Assembly: GCF_023845585.1 (NCBI RefSeq)
Contig: NZ_JAMQHS010000003.1
Location: forward strand, 186,001-250,000
Direction of reading: 5' to 3'
Length of the DNA: 64,000 nucleotides
From: Clostridium sp. CMCC3677
GTDB taxonomy: Bacteria > Bacillota > Clostridia > Clostridiales > Clostridiaceae
This document shows positions 53,426-62,275 of this stretch, in pieces; positions within the stretch are counted from its first letter, which is position 1, and each line of letters starts with the position of its first letter. The notes under the pieces are model-generated. The model was not told the origin of the DNA, did no database searches, and was given only the letters and a program-made list of their open reading frames with translations. The position numbers and the translations under genes are program-made.

Positions 53426-54550
53426 TTATCTCATTAATCCTGTAATTGTTTGAAGTATTTCATCTCCTGTTGATATCATCTTTGATGAAGCTTGAAATGC
53501 TCTTGTTGCTGTTATCATGTCTGTAAATTGCTCTGTTAAATCTACATTTGATGATTCAAGTGTACCTTGGATAAAATCTCCAAAGCCCTTACTATTATCT
53601 ATCTTTTCTGGGTCTCCACCTTCATTTTTCATTCCACCTACAGGTGTTTTTATTATTTCAGGTCCTGAATTAGGAGATGTCTGCAACTTATTTCCTCCTA
53701 TTGTAGTTAAACCTTCTGGGTTTTTAAAAGTAGCCATAGCTATTTGACCAAGTGCAGTTCTACTACCATCTCCAAGAACTGCTGTAATTACACCATCTTT
53801 TCCTATAGAAAAACTTTTAACAGGAACTTCTATTGGTTTTTCACTAGTATTAGGAGTACCATCATCATTAAGAGGATAAGTTTTTACCTTATCTGGTATT
53901 TTTAAAGTATTAAGTTCTTTTCCTTCCCCTACTGCTTTTAATGTTTTGGAATCAGCATCTACATAGTTTGCTACTGCAACTTTAGTGGTACCTCCACCTG
54001 GAGTTTCCCATTCTATACTAGCCTTTGCATCTGCCTCTTCCCCATCTTGAATCAAATATCCCATTACTCTGTATCCATCTGCTGTTAAAAGATTTCCTTC
54101 ATAATCAAGAGTAAAATTACCATCTCTTGTATATAAAATTTCACTTTCACTACCACCTGATAATTTTCCTGAAGGCTCTATTCCAATAGTTCCAGTGCCT
54201 TCACTTGTTCCACCTTTGTAAACCTCTGGTCCTTTACTTACCATAATATATCCATCACCATCAACACATACATCTAAGCTTCTTCCTGTTGATAATGCAT
54301 TACCTTGTCCCATAACTTTATTTATACTTGAAAGTTGTGCTCCAAGTCCTACTTGTTTAGCATTTGTACCACCTTTTTGCCCAGTTGGTGCTGTTGCTGA
54401 TGACATATTTTGATAAAGCATATCAGAAAATCTTGCACTTGATGCCTTAAATCCTGTTGTACTTACATTGGCAATATTATTACCTATAACATCTAATTTA
54501 ACTTGGTTAGCTTTCATCCCACTTATTCCTGAGTACATCGATCTTAGCAT
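53426..54550 (-). CDS. flgE: Flagellar hook protein FlgE, copy 1
   Basis: A 374-residue hook protein. The N-terminus is MLRSMYSGISGMKANQVKLDVIGNNIANVSTTGFKASSARFSDM, and the C-terminus is GTLESSNVDLTEQFTDMITATRAFQASSKMISTGDEILQTITGLMR. Start at ATG 54550 behind GGAGG; the ATG at 54577 has no such support. The preceding gene is a close paralog. Divergence is limited to the middle (about residues 105-300), the surface-exposed domains. Confidence 0.94.
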   Translation of the reverse strand: MLRSMYSGISGMKANQVKLDVIGNNIANVSTTGFKASSARFSDMLYQNMSSATAPTGQKGGTNAKQVGLGAQLSSINKVMGQGNALSTGRSLDVCVDGDGYIMVSKGPEVYKGGTSEGTGTIGIEPSGKLSGGSESEILYTRDGNFTLDYEGNLLTADGYRVMGYLIQDGEEADAKASIEWETPGGGTTKVAVANYVDADSKTLKAVGEGKELNTLKIPDKVKTYPLNDDGTPNTSEKPIEVPVKSFSIGKDGVITAVLGDGSRTALGQIAMATFKNPEGLTTIGGNKLQTSPNSGPEIIKTPVGGMKNEGGDPEKIDNSKGFGDFIQGTLESSNVDLTEQFTDMITATRAFQASSKMISTGDEILQTITGLMR

Positions 54551-54670
54551 ATTTAATTTTCCTCCGTTTATTTTCAAATTTTATCTTTTGTTATCAATAA
54601 TCATTAAAGTTTTATGTTTTATTTATAAACTGTTAATAATCAATTTATCTCTTCTAATCGTATAGCATAT

Positions 54671-54733
54671 AAAAGTTATCCTAACTTTTATTAATAAAGC
54701 TAATATTCAGCCGGAGTGTAAATTTCTGAATAT
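54671..54733 (-). other. Two hairpins between the flgE copies
   Basis: ATATTCAG...CTGAATAT (54703-54733, containing CCGGAGTG in the loop) and AAAAGTTA-TCC-TAACTTTT (54671-54689) lie in the 199-base gap. Neither is followed by a clear U-tract. They could tune relative expression of the two hook genes. Confidence 0.45.
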
Positions 54734-54749
54734 AAGTTTTTTATTAATC

Positions 54750-55847
54750 TTATCTCATTAAGCCAGTTATTGTTTGAAGTATTTCATCACCTGTAGTTAT
54801 CATTTTTGATGAAGCTTGGAAAGCTCTTGTTGCAGTTATCATATCTGTAAATTGTTCTGTTAAATCTACATTTGATGATTCAAGGGTTCCTTGTACAAAT
54901 TGTCCAAAGCCTTTACTATTATCAGTATAATCATCTGCTAATTTTCCCTTTGGTGTCTTTATTATTTCAGGTCCTGAGTTAGGTGATGTTTGTAACTTAT
55001 TTGCTCCTATTGTAGTTAAACCTTCTGGATTTTTAAAAGTAGCCATAGCTATTTGACCAAGTGCTGTTCTACTACCATCTCCAAGTACTGCTGTAATTAC
55101 CCCATCTTTTCCTATTGAAAAACTTTTTACTGGTACTTCAACAAACTCAGTTGTTGGATCTCCATTTTCATCTCTTTTAGGTGCTAAAACTTTATCTGGT
55201 ATCTTTAAAGTATGAAGTTCTTTTCCTTCACCTACTGCTTGTAAAGACTTAGAATCAGCATCTACATAATTTGCTATTGCAGTTTTTTTGCCATTTTCTT
55301 CTTTCCATTCTATACTAGATTTAACATCTCCATCTGTGCCATTTTGAAGTAAGTATCCCATTACCCTGTATCCATCTGCTGTTAAAAGATTTCCTTCATA
55401 ATCAAGAGTAAAGTTTCCATCTCTTGTATACAAAATCTCGTTTTCGCTACCTCCTGATAACTTTCCAGATTTATCTATCCCAATAGTTCCTTTTGCATCA
55501 ATTGTCCCACCTTTATAAACCTCTGGACCTTTACTTACCATAATATATCCATCACCATCAACACATACATCTAAGTTTCTTCCTGTTGATAATGCATTAC
55601 CTTGTCCCATAACTTTATTTATACTTGAAAGTTGTGCTCCAAGTCCTACTTGTTTAGCATTTGTACCACCTTTTTGCCCAGTTGGTGCTGTTGCTGATGA
55701 CATATTTTGATAAAGCATATCAGAAAATCTTGCACTTGATGCTTTAAATCCTGTTGTACTTACATTGGCTATATTATTACCTATAACATCTAACTTAACT
55801 TGATTAGATTTCATTCCACTTATTCCAGAATACATTGATCTTAACAT
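54750..55847 (-). CDS. flgE: Flagellar hook protein FlgE, copy 2
   Basis: A 365-residue hook protein, nearly identical to copy 1 in its first 100 and last 40 residues but different in the central domains (for example DGTDGDVKSSIEWKEENG against DGEEADAKASIEWETPGG). It is the upstream copy in transcription, placed after flgD and the TIGR02530-like gene, where a single flgE normally lies. Copy 1 is therefore the extra one by position, though which is the main hook protein is unknown. Confidence 0.94.
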   Translation of the reverse strand: MLRSMYSGISGMKSNQVKLDVIGNNIANVSTTGFKASSARFSDMLYQNMSSATAPTGQKGGTNAKQVGLGAQLSSINKVMGQGNALSTGRNLDVCVDGDGYIMVSKGPEVYKGGTIDAKGTIGIDKSGKLSGGSENEILYTRDGNFTLDYEGNLLTADGYRVMGYLLQNGTDGDVKSSIEWKEENGKKTAIANYVDADSKSLQAVGEGKELHTLKIPDKVLAPKRDENGDPTTEFVEVPVKSFSIGKDGVITAVLGDGSRTALGQIAMATFKNPEGLTTIGANKLQTSPNSGPEIIKTPKGKLADDYTDNSKGFGQFVQGTLESSNVDLTEQFTDMITATRAFQASSKMITTGDEILQTITGLMR

Positions 55848-55902
55848 ATTTTATTGCCTCCAAATCATAATTTGTTAACTTGTCTCTATCATTCAACAAG
55901 TT

Positions 55903-56005
55903 TAGGCTTCCATACTAACAATGTTCAATTTACAATATTTAATTTACAATTATAAAATTATTTATTCTTTAAATGTTAATTGTCAATTGTCTAAGGTCCA
56001 GCCTA
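55903..56005. repeat. 103-bp palindromic AT-rich repeat
   Basis: TAGGCT (55903-55908) and AGCCTA (56000-56005) bound an imperfect palindrome rich in ACAAT/ATTGT units (ACAATGTTCAATTTACAAT on the left, AATTGTCAATTGT on the right). The right arm contains the stop codon of the following minus-strand CDS. Confidence 0.65.
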
Positions 56006-56392
56006 TAATATTACCACACTATCTATATTGGTAAATATATTATCTTTTGCTCTTTCTTTCTCAATAGCTGTTATTAATGTCCTATTTTCTATACTTGCAA
56101 TTAATGCAGTATCTTTGTACAAAATAACAGAATTCTTTGAGTTTTTATCTTTTGCGATTTGGAATCCTTTTTCAATTTCTTGCATATCTTTATCTGTAAA
56201 GTTAATTTCATTTAGTCTTTCAGCTGCATGCTTTGATACAATAAAACCTTGATTCTTATTGATAACATTATTTAATACATCTTTAAAACTATTTTTTTCT
56301 TCTGTTTTTGTTGTGGATTTTGGATTGGTATTTTTAATAGGTTCAAAGGTACCTATCGGATACACTTGACCATTGATTATTCTATAACTCAA
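56003..56392 (-). CDS. Flagellar operon protein, TIGR02530-like
   Basis: A 129-residue protein matching the small conserved protein usually found between flgD and flgE: FKDVLNN, FIVSKHAAERLNEINFTDKDMQEIEKGFQIAKDKNSKNSVILYKDTALIASIENRTLITAI. Start is TTG directly after the flgD stop, with AGGAAAATAA. Its exact role in hook assembly is unknown. Its stop codon falls within a palindromic repeat. Confidence 0.85.
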   Translation of the reverse strand: MSYRIINGQVYPIGTFEPIKNTNPKSTTKTEEKNSFKDVLNNVINKNQGFIVSKHAAERLNEINFTDKDMQEIEKGFQIAKDKNSKNSVILYKDTALIASIENRTLITAIEKERAKDNIFTNIDSVVIL

Positions 56393-57361
56393 TTATTTTC
56401 CTAATATTGATTGTAATTTTTCAAGGTCATTTGCATAGTCTTGTCCGTATCCTGCCTTATCCTTATTATCTACCATTCCTAAAACTTGACTTGCCTTTTC
56501 TTTTTCTGTTGGATTTTGTGAATCCGCTTTATTTGTATTTTCTACTTTTGAATCTTCTTCTGGTTTCTCTTCCGGCTTCTCCTCTGGCTTTTCTTCCGGT
56601 TTAACATTCATGTCATCTTCAGTTAAATCTCCTGCCTTTACTATTGAAGCATATGGATATTCCTTTGTAATTAAGTTTCCTTCTTCATCTTTACTCTCTA
56701 CTCTAACTTTAACAACACCATTATCTATAAATGCACTTTTTATGGTTCCCTTTACTATGATATTTTTATTGTCTTTATCATACGTAGAAATAACTACTTT
56801 TTGATCCTTTAAAGCTGAAGCTGATAAAAAGTCTGAATTTACTAATATGCTATTAACATCTGACGCTGTATAATTAGGAACTTCTAAGACTGTTTGTATC
56901 TTACTAACATCAAATACTTTGTACTCATTTTTACCATTTTCATTAACTTCTACAGAAATATAAGTACCATATTTATCTTTAGATACTCCTCTAACTACGC
57001 CTGTATATAATTCGCCTTTTTTATTTACTGCATCTAATGTTACACCCTTACCAACTAATTGTTGATATGAAAAATTACTCATCGTATCATTTAAGTTATA
57101 CATTTGTTCCATAGCTGCAAATTGTGCCATTTGAGTAACATATGCAGTTGAATCTTGATCAGATGTTGGATCTAAATTGGATAACTGAGCTGATAAAAGC
57201 TTTAAAAATGAGTTTTTATCAAATTCTTGACCTGATTTAGATATTTTAGTTCCTCTATCAGTTGTCATTTTTCCTTGAGTAGAATTAGTCTTACTATTTG
57301 CTGCATTAGATGCATTGGTTTTACCGAGAGCTGCATTTACATCACTCATAGAAAAAGTCAT
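56393..57361 (-). CDS. flgD: Flagellar hook cap/scaffold protein FlgD
   Basis: A 322-residue hook-capping protein. The conserved N-terminal FlgD region is FDKNSFLKLLSAQLSNLDPTSDQDSTAYVTQMAQFAAMEQMYNL, followed by VGKGVTLDAVN. The middle carries two similar beta domains. The C-terminus has four tandem PEEK-type repeats (about 250-267) and a charged tail. The repeats make it longer than typical FlgD. AGGAGGTG precedes the ATG. Confidence 0.93.
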   Translation of the reverse strand: MTFSMSDVNAALGKTNASNAANSKTNSTQGKMTTDRGTKISKSGQEFDKNSFLKLLSAQLSNLDPTSDQDSTAYVTQMAQFAAMEQMYNLNDTMSNFSYQQLVGKGVTLDAVNKKGELYTGVVRGVSKDKYGTYISVEVNENGKNEYKVFDVSKIQTVLEVPNYTASDVNSILVNSDFLSASALKDQKVVISTYDKDNKNIIVKGTIKSAFIDNGVVKVRVESKDEEGNLITKEYPYASIVKAGDLTEDDMNVKPEEKPEEKPEEKPEEDSKVENTNKADSQNPTEKEKASQVLGMVDNKDKAGYGQDYANDLEKLQSILGK

Positions 57362-57372
57362 AACTTCACCTC

Positions 57373-58677
57373 CTAAGCAAAAAAGTCTAAATTACTATTT
57401 AAATCTTCTGTAATATCATCTTCTGATTCCACTGAATCAATTACAGATGTTTGTCCATTATTACTGTTTTGTTTTTGATTTTCTTTAGCTAGTCCTCTTC
57501 CAAAGCCTTGTTCTTTAAAGAATGTAGTATCTTCTTGATACAGTTCTACATTTACATCAGCAACTTTTATATTTTGTTCACCTATGGCTTTTTTCATTTC
57601 AACTAAATTTTGTGAAAGAAGTTCAAATGTTTCTTTAGAATTTGCTTTTATGTTAGCTTTCATGATTCCATTTTCTTGAATCAAACTAATAGTAAGTTGA
57701 CCTAAATCTTTTGGGTTTATTTTTACTGTTAATTCTTTCATAGAGTTTGTAATCATAAGCTTAACATTTTTAATTAAATCGTCTCCCATAGTTGCTTTAT
57801 TTATTGTTACTGGCTCAGTTGGAGCAGCTACATTATTTGAATTAATTTCATTTCTTGAAGAAAGTAAATTGATTTTATTTAATACGCTATCATCTTTATT
57901 ATTGTTTAAAAGCTTATTTAAAAAATCATCTTCATCTGAAGTGCTTGTAGGTACTTTTTCTTCTTCAATATTTTGATTATTCATTTGAGAATTGGCATTT
58001 TGCTCAAAATTCTTAAATGCAGTATTAAAGTTAGAAGTTTTATTTTCCTTATTTTCTAATGAACTTGATATTTGGCTCATTAAATCTTTAACTTTATTTG
58101 ATACATCTGTATCTTCATCAAGTTTATTTCCTAACTTACTCAATAACTTATTTAATAAATCTTTATTATCAGAATTTAATAAATTAGTTAAAGGACTTTC
58201 TGAAGCATTTAATAGATTTTCAAGAAGTTTAGGTAAATCACTATTTTCTTTACCTAAATTGTTAATTATTGAATTCAATATATCCGAATTTAAATCTTTC
58301 ACGTCAATATTTTCATCTTTAGCAGAAGACAACATATTAAAAATTGAATTTAACATTTCAATAATTTCATCTTTTGATGCAGTATCAAGTTTTTCTTCTA
58401 GTTCATCAATCTTTTCTTCTACATTAAGATCTTTGTCATTAACATTTTTATCTGCAACTTCAGTTTTATCTTTTATATTTTTACTATCATCTTTTTTACT
58501 TTCTACTTTTGTGCTTGATTTTTCATTTAGTACATCTTTAAAGCTTGTATCATCTTTACTTTTTGCAGTGTAATTTTTATCATTACTATGTGATACACTA
58601 TTAACTTTAGATGGTGTTACATTAGATTCTGTATTTAATGATGTTAAATTTAAATTAGAACTTATATTCATTTTCAT
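57373..58677 (-). CDS. fliK: Flagellar hook-length control protein FliK
   Basis: A 434-residue protein. A low-complexity N-terminal two thirds, rich in N, D, K, S and L, fits a molecular ruler. The compact C-terminal domain contains ELTVKINPKDLGQLTISLIQENGIMKANIKANSKETFELLSQNLVEMKKAIGEQNIKVADVNVEL, the FliK switch domain. GGGAGGTG precedes the ATG. Placed between fliJ and flgD as expected. Confidence 0.92.
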   Translation of the reverse strand: MKMNISSNLNLTSLNTESNVTPSKVNSVSHSNDKNYTAKSKDDTSFKDVLNEKSSTKVESKKDDSKNIKDKTEVADKNVNDKDLNVEEKIDELEEKLDTASKDEIIEMLNSIFNMLSSAKDENIDVKDLNSDILNSIINNLGKENSDLPKLLENLLNASESPLTNLLNSDNKDLLNKLLSKLGNKLDEDTDVSNKVKDLMSQISSSLENKENKTSNFNTAFKNFEQNANSQMNNQNIEEEKVPTSTSDEDDFLNKLLNNNKDDSVLNKINLLSSRNEINSNNVAAPTEPVTINKATMGDDLIKNVKLMITNSMKELTVKINPKDLGQLTISLIQENGIMKANIKANSKETFELLSQNLVEMKKAIGEQNIKVADVNVELYQEDTTFFKEQGFGRGLAKENQKQNSNNGQTSVIDSVESEDDITEDLNSNLDFFA

Positions 58678-58683
58678 TTATTC

Positions 58684-59127
58684 TCACCTCCCTTCATTGA
58701 TTCTTCTCATATATGAATAAAGGGCTATTTCATCAAGGTTAACTTGTTCAACCCTTTCTTCCTCTTTAATGTGCTCTAAAAATTTTTTTTCTTTTAATAT
58801 TTCAACAGTTTTCCTATCAACCTGTTTAGATACCAAATCACTTCTAGCTTCATTCACTTTTTTGTCCTTCAAAACTAAATCTTTTTCAGTTTCTTTAATT
58901 CCAGTTTCAAGTCCTTGAAGATAATACCTTTTTAATTTTTGGTATACTACATCTTCCCCTGGAACAATTCCATTATATTTATCATAATTAAACTTTAATT
59001 GATTTAATTTTTTTTCAGTGTTTTGTTTTTGTCTTTGTGTTTCAGTAAAAATTCTTTTGCTCTCTTCTTCTTTATCTTGTCTTATTTCAAGAAGCTTATC
59101 TAAACTAAATTTAAATTTTTCTGCCAC
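58684..59127 (-). CDS. fliJ: Flagellar export chaperone FliJ
   Basis: A 147-residue, almost entirely helical coiled-coil protein (FSLDKLLEIRQDKEEESKRIF at the start). It links the FliI ATPase to FlhA. Start is GTG with GGAGGTATGG upstream. Between fliI and fliK. Confidence 0.88.
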   Translation of the reverse strand: MAEKFKFSLDKLLEIRQDKEEESKRIFTETQRQKQNTEKKLNQLKFNYDKYNGIVPGEDVVYQKLKRYYLQGLETGIKETEKDLVLKDKKVNEARSDLVSKQVDRKTVEILKEKKFLEHIKEEERVEQVNLDEIALYSYMRRINEGR

Positions 59128-59161
59128 TTACCATACCTCCACTACTGATGTGTGATATTTA

Positions 59162-60469
59162 CTATTCAAACATTGACACTAAATAACTTATACTCTCATC
59201 AAAATTTGATTTTTCATTAACAGTTTGACGCAGAAATTCTTCTATTTTATCATGATAAGAAATTGCTAAATCTATTTTTTTATTACTACCTTTTACATAT
59301 GCTCCTATATTAATTAAATCCTCTGATTCTTTATATGTTGCTAAAAGGTCTCTAGCAATAGAAGCTGCTTTTATATGCTGTGGTGGAGCTATTGAATTCA
59401 TAAGTCTACTTACACTATTTAATATGTCAATTGCAGGATAATGATTTTTATGAGCAAGAGATCTTGATAGTACAATATGCCCATCCAAGATACCTCTTAC
59501 AGCATCTGCTATTGGTTCATTAAAATCATCTCCATCAACCAAAACTGTGTAAAAAGCAGTTATTGAACCATCTTCTGACGTCCCAGATCTCTCCATTAAT
59601 TTTGGTAACTTAGCAAATACTGATGGTGTATATCCCTTTGTTGCAGGAGGCTCTCCTATTGCAAGACCTACTTCTCTCTGAGCCATTGCAAATCTTGTAA
59701 CAGAATCCATCATTAAAATTACTTTTTTACCTTTGTCTCTAAAATATTCTGCTATTGCAGTAGCCGTAAGAGCACCCTTTAATCTTATTAATGCTGGTTT
59801 ATCAGAAGTAGCACAAACTACAACTGATTTTTTCATACCTTCTGGTCCTAGATCTTTCTCTATAAATTCCAGAACCTCTCTACCTCTTTCTCCAATTAAA
59901 GCAATAACATTGACATCTGCCTTTGCTTCTCTTGCTATCATCCCAAGAGTAGTACTCTTACCAACTCCACTCCCTGCAAAAATACCTATTCTTTGACCAT
60001 CTCCACAAGTTAAGAATCCATCTATAGCTCTAATACCTGTTGGCATTATTTCTTTAATTCTTTTTCTTTTCAAAGGATCTGGTGGATTATTTTCTAGTGG
60101 GTAATCTTCTCCTTCTAGAAGCTCTTCACCCCTTAGTGGCTTTCCTAATCCATCAATAATTTCACCTAATAGTTTGTCAGAACATCTTACACTTAAAGGC
60201 TTACGCATTGGAACTACTCTACATCCTGGAGAAATTCCTATTAATTCATCTAATGGCATTAAAACAACAAATCCATCTTTAAAACCAACCACTTCACAAT
60301 TAACAGGAGTATTTTTTTCATTATATATAATACATAACTCTCCAACAAATCCTTTTATGCCTTTTACTTCAACTGTAAGACCAATTACTTTATTAACTAC
60401 ACCTTCAGTATATATTGAATTAGTATTGTCAACCTTCTTGATTAAGTTATTAAAGTCAATATCCATCAT
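59162..60469 (-). CDS. fliI: Flagellum-specific ATP synthase FliI
   Basis: Export ATPase of 435 residues, related to F1-beta. Walker A is GIFAGSGVGKSTTLGMI (about 164-180). VIALIGERGREVLEFI and KKVILMMDSVTRFAMAQREVGLAIGEPPATKGYTPSVFAKLPKLMERSG follow, typical of the family. Preceded by fliH, its regulator. Confidence 0.97.
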   Translation of the reverse strand: MMDIDFNNLIKKVDNTNSIYTEGVVNKVIGLTVEVKGIKGFVGELCIIYNEKNTPVNCEVVGFKDGFVVLMPLDELIGISPGCRVVPMRKPLSVRCSDKLLGEIIDGLGKPLRGEELLEGEDYPLENNPPDPLKRKRIKEIMPTGIRAIDGFLTCGDGQRIGIFAGSGVGKSTTLGMIAREAKADVNVIALIGERGREVLEFIEKDLGPEGMKKSVVVCATSDKPALIRLKGALTATAIAEYFRDKGKKVILMMDSVTRFAMAQREVGLAIGEPPATKGYTPSVFAKLPKLMERSGTSEDGSITAFYTVLVDGDDFNEPIADAVRGILDGHIVLSRSLAHKNHYPAIDILNSVSRLMNSIAPPQHIKAASIARDLLATYKESEDLINIGAYVKGSNKKIDLAISYHDKIEEFLRQTVNEKSNFDESISYLVSMFE

Positions 60470-60480
60470 GTTTAATACTC

Positions 60481-61269
60481 CTAATCTTGTCCCAATATTT
60501 CTTTTTTTATTGCTTCCATGCCTATATCAAATCCAACAATTACTTTGCCATTAGGTTTTTCTATAGTAGCATTACCTGGTTCCATAAAATCATCTGTTAA
60601 TATAAAGATTTCATCTTTTATTGAATAAGATATTTTCCACCTATTAACTTGTGACTTAAGTTCTTCAACATGAATAGAATTACATTTTATTATTAAATTC
60701 TCTTCACCTTTGGATAACTCAATAGCCTCTTCAACTAATAAGTTCATTGAATCTTCATAACTTAATTCTTTTCTTAAGATGTTTTTAGCAATCTCTAAAG
60801 ATAATTTTATAATATCAGACTTCTTCTCTTCTAAATATTCAGCATAATTCTCATTAGCAGATTTTAGAACTTCTTCTGCTTTATCAATAATTTCTTTAGA
60901 TTTAGCTTTGGCTAAATCTATATTTTCATCATAAGCTTTTTTATATCCGTCATCATAACCATTTTTTAGCCCTTCTTCATATCCCTTTTCATAAGCTTCT
61001 TTTTCCAAATTTTGAGCTTGCATGGTTCCTCTTAAAATGATTCCCTGTTTTTCATTGTTGGCATCTTGTATTATTCTTTTTCCTATTTCTTCATACTTTT
61101 CAATTAAAGCATCTACTTCTTCTTTTGAATAAAATTTTTCTTGAACTTCTTCTTCAATATTTTCTTCAAACTCTGTTTTCTTTTTCTTAGATATATATTC
61201 AGTAGAAATTTTCTTTTTTTCTGCATCCAAAGCACAGTTCTTTTTTATAATACTATACGATGATTGCAT
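60481..61269 (-). CDS. fliH: Flagellar assembly protein FliH
   Basis: A 262-residue FliI regulator. An acidic N-terminal half with a glycine-containing helix (EKGYEEGLKNGYDDGYKKAYDE, GxxxG-type repeats) precedes the conserved C-terminal domain ending VDRGMEP-like FMEPGNATIEKPNGKVIVGFDIGMEAIKKEI. I use ATG 61269, correctly spaced from GAGGTGG; a GTG at 61278 overlaps that site. It overlaps fliG by 17 bases. Confidence 0.9.
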   Translation of the reverse strand: MQSSYSIIKKNCALDAEKKKISTEYISKKKKTEFEENIEEEVQEKFYSKEEVDALIEKYEEIGKRIIQDANNEKQGIILRGTMQAQNLEKEAYEKGYEEGLKNGYDDGYKKAYDENIDLAKAKSKEIIDKAEEVLKSANENYAEYLEEKKSDIIKLSLEIAKNILRKELSYEDSMNLLVEEAIELSKGEENLIIKCNSIHVEELKSQVNRWKISYSIKDEIFILTDDFMEPGNATIEKPNGKVIVGFDIGMEAIKKEILGQD

Positions 61270-62269
61270 CTTCTCCACCTCTTGAAATTATTATTTCATT
61301 TGATTCGTCTAATCTTCTAATTATAGAAACAATCTTTTGTTGTGCCTTTTCAACATCCATAAGTCTTACAGGTCCTAAGAATTCCATATCTTCCTTTAAA
61401 GAAGCAGCAGCTCTCTTAGATTGATTTCTATAAATTGCATTTGCAACATCTTCTGAACAGCCTTTAAGTGCAAGTGATAAATCACTAACTTCAACTTCTC
61501 TAAGAATTCTTTGAATAGATACATCATCAAGAGTAATAATATCTTCAAATACGAACATAGAACTCTTAATCTTATCTGCAAGTTCTGCATCTTCTCTTTC
61601 AAGACCCTCTGTAATATTCTTTTCAGTTGTTCTATCAACTTGATTTAAAATGTCAACTAATGTTTGAACTCCACCTAAGCTTGTCATCTCTGTCTTTACT
61701 ACAGAAGACAACTTACTTTCAAGTACTGCCTCTATCTCTTTTATAACCATTGGAGATGTATTACTCATAGTTGCAATTCTAAATGCAACCTCTGCTTGAG
61801 TTTCTTCTGAAAGTTCTGCCATAACTTGAGCTGCTTTATCAGCTTGTAAATAGCATAAAATTAAAGCTATAGTTTGAGGATGTTCATAAGTTATTGCATT
61901 TAAAAGCTGATGAGCATCAGCTTTTCTAGCAATAGCAAATGGTCTGTATTGTGATGTAGCTTCTGAAACTTTTTCTAAGATTTCATTTGCTCTTTGTGCA
62001 CCTAAAGCTTTTGATAATAAAACTTTAGCATAATCCATTCCGCCCTCAATTATATAATCTCTTGCTTTATTTATTTCTAAAAATTCATCTAAAATTTCTT
62101 CTCTTTGTTCTGATGTAACAGAAGTTATATTAGCAATTTCATATGATATCTTTTGAATCTCTTGCTCAGGTAATTTTTTCAATATTCCTGATGAAGCTTC
62201 CGGTCCAAGCGTTATAAAAAGTATTGCTGCTTTTTGAACTCCTGTTAATTTTTTAGGTTCTTTACTCAC
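61253..62269 (-). CDS. fliG: Flagellar motor switch protein FliG
   Basis: A 338-residue rotor protein. Its three domains are visible: N (LTGVQKAAILFITLGPEASSGILKKL), middle with the EHPQ motif (ITYEHPQTIALILCYL) and C-terminal torque helix (MFVFEDIITLDDVSIQRILREVEVSDLSLALKG). Between fliF and fliH. Confidence 0.97.
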   Translation of the reverse strand: MSKEPKKLTGVQKAAILFITLGPEASSGILKKLPEQEIQKISYEIANITSVTSEQREEILDEFLEINKARDYIIEGGMDYAKVLLSKALGAQRANEILEKVSEATSQYRPFAIARKADAHQLLNAITYEHPQTIALILCYLQADKAAQVMAELSEETQAEVAFRIATMSNTSPMVIKEIEAVLESKLSSVVKTEMTSLGGVQTLVDILNQVDRTTEKNITEGLEREDAELADKIKSSMFVFEDIITLDDVSIQRILREVEVSDLSLALKGCSEDVANAIYRNQSKRAAASLKEDMEFLGPVRLMDVEKAQQKIVSIIRRLDESNEIIISRGGEDAIIV

Positions 62270-62275
62270 AGACTA

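Noticed and set aside
53339..56002. c-di-GMP (GEMM) riboswitch in the flagellar spacers
   Set aside because: I looked for the conserved GEMM core around the hook-gene spacers and found none; only simple hairpins and a palindromic repeat are present.
57992..58573. A 193-codon plus-strand frame opposite fliK
   Set aside because: It is a shadow of low-complexity fliK sequence, extremely rich in S, L and F, with no ribosome site.
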